In this document: piece by piece, positions 21,881 through 22,481 of the stretch
Layout: every line of letters starts with the position of its first letter
Numbering within the stretch: position 1 is the stretch's first letter
DNA from: DAIOEK01 sp964648485
GTDB lineage: Bacteria; Chloroflexota; Anaerolineae; Anaerolineales; Anaerolineaceae
Direction of reading: 5' to 3'
Length of the DNA stretch: 22,481 nt
NCBI GenBank assembly: GCA_964648485.1
Contig: CAZYOF010000031.1
Coordinates: 1-22,481 of the forward strand
Made by a program: the position numbers and the translations under genes
The notes under the pieces: model-generated
Told to the model about the DNA's origin: nothing
Databases searched by the model: none
What the model saw: only the letters and a program-made list of their open reading frames with translations

Positions 21881-22063
21881 ATTCCACCAAATTCTCAAAA
21901 ACGACATTTATTAGCCGAGGAGTTTGCGAAATATCTAAGAATAAGCAAATCTGGTGCCTATCGGTTGATGCGAACTGGTGAAATACTAGTAGTGAGATTT
22001 GGTAAAGTAGTCCGCGTAAGAGAAGAAGTCATCGAAAGTTTTGTATTGAACACAAAAGCATAA
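21881..22063 (+). pseudogene. Excisionase-type (MerR-like HTH_17) DNA-binding domain without a clear start
   Basis: The frame reads 'KRHLLAEEFAKYLRISKSGAYRLMRTGEILVVRFGKVVRVREEVIESFVLNTKA' before TAA. This is the usual pattern of excisionase-family HTH domains: 'l.v.e.A..L.vs...vyrl.r.G.lp.vr.G...rv....l..fl'. The 60 codons between a TAA (21875-21877) and the stop contain no ATG, GTG or TTG before the domain, only ATT at 21881. It may use ATT, or its start was lost. Such small proteins serve as recombination directionality factors or plasmid and phage regulators. No integrase is in the window. Confidence 0.6.
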
Positions 22064-22078
22064 ACCAGACATTGCGGA

Positions 22079-22352
22079 TTAGCCTAAAATAATTATCCCT
22101 ACTTTCAAGATTAATACCGATGCCAACAATATCGGCAATCCCGGTAAACGGTGAAGCATGATTTTCTGTTCCCGTACCATAGAAACCAATCCCGAAGCAA
22201 TTACAACGAATAGGTGGATAACCAGAAACGACTTGATAAAGAAAATCCCTGGCCAGATAAGACAGATCGTAATTGCACTAATGGCATCCGCGCCACCCAC
22301 CACTTCAATTCCCAGGCAGCCCAGAAGCCAATGATTGGTAAAGATGAAATCT
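22079..22352 (-). pseudogene. Prepilin peptidase C-terminal fragment (A24 family)
   Basis: The frame after TGA at 22354-22352 reads 'NHWLLGCLGIEVVGGADAISAITICLIWPGIFFIKSFLVIHLFVVIASGLV' and ends 'LPGLPILLASVLILKVGIIILG'. GGADA matches the second catalytic Asp motif of A24 peptidases, and the helices resemble the C-terminal half. The first helix and the first Asp ('YDLR..xP') are absent, and a stop closes the frame, so it is inactive. GTG 22303 is the first conventional start but lies inside the motif region. It is a second, decayed relative of the peptidase at 17667. A weak TTGGAT-17-TAACCT pair lies upstream (22473-22445). Confidence 0.6.
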
Positions 22353-22481
22353 CATTATTTTTGAGTAAAATCTCCTATTATTATAGAACATCTGTGCTTT
22401 AGTCAATGCCGCTGATTAATTAAGAAGAATTCTGAAATCTAGTCAGGTTATCACATGATTCTTTCACATCCAAATTTTGTA

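Overview
The window most resembles a member of the Chloroflexota, probably class Anaerolineae. This is inferred from gene content, not from a marker gene: HEAT-repeat paralogues opening with an 'F..KPD..K' motif, a split YbhF/YbhS-type exporter, a short SSB-like protein, a PlsY-like tail with the 'DRDIxDHxxWIRR' ending, and a Tad-type pilus remnant. Most of the DNA is moderately AT-rich. The stretch from about 11.5 to 15.7 kb looks clearly GC-richer. No rRNA, tRNA, CRISPR array or transposase was seen.

Layout. (1) 1-350: the start of a leftward SSB-like gene with its promoter and a hairpin leader. (2) 365-1990: a PadR regulator and an MFS exporter, then a truncated chromate transporter at 2076-2402. 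(3) 11473 down to 2685: a long leftward gene train of regulator, two ABC ATPases, ABC-2 permease, lipoprotein HlyD adaptor, PlsY-like protein, PaaI-type thioesterase, membrane protein, metallo-beta-lactamase-fold hydrolase and DegV. It combines export with acyl-lipid functions. The second ATPase carries an in-frame amber codon. (4) 16137 down to 11771: a leftward HxlR-controlled cluster of HxlR, two DoxX proteins, a luciferase-domain-like protein, a double-VOC dioxygenase, a peroxiredoxin, a ferredoxin and a carboxylesterase. Its content matches the Bacillus CatDE/MhqDO quinone-detoxification sets. The peroxiredoxin has TGA exactly at the peroxidatic cysteine, giving a U-x-x-C motif, with a hairpin downstream that fits bacterial SECIS rules. 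(5) 16124-16523: a second, frameshifted SSB-like copy with the same promoter and leader. (6) 18316 down to 16571: prepilin peptidase, Flp pilin, TadE-like and TadG-like genes behind a third copy of that promoter and leader. (7) 18800-21794: two paralogous HEAT-repeat proteins around a small frameshifted gene. (8) 21881-22352: an excisionase-type HTH fragment and a truncated prepilin peptidase.

Three observations stand out. The first is the candidate selenocysteine peroxiredoxin. The second is a promoter-plus-terminator-hairpin module found three times, which ties ssDNA-binding-like proteins to a type IVb pilus cluster. The third is a set of single-codon or single-base lesions in otherwise intact genes (amber codons in the ATPase and DoxX, lost ferredoxin cysteines, several frameshifts). 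These lesions mean that recoding, gene decay and sequence error all have to be weighed against each other.
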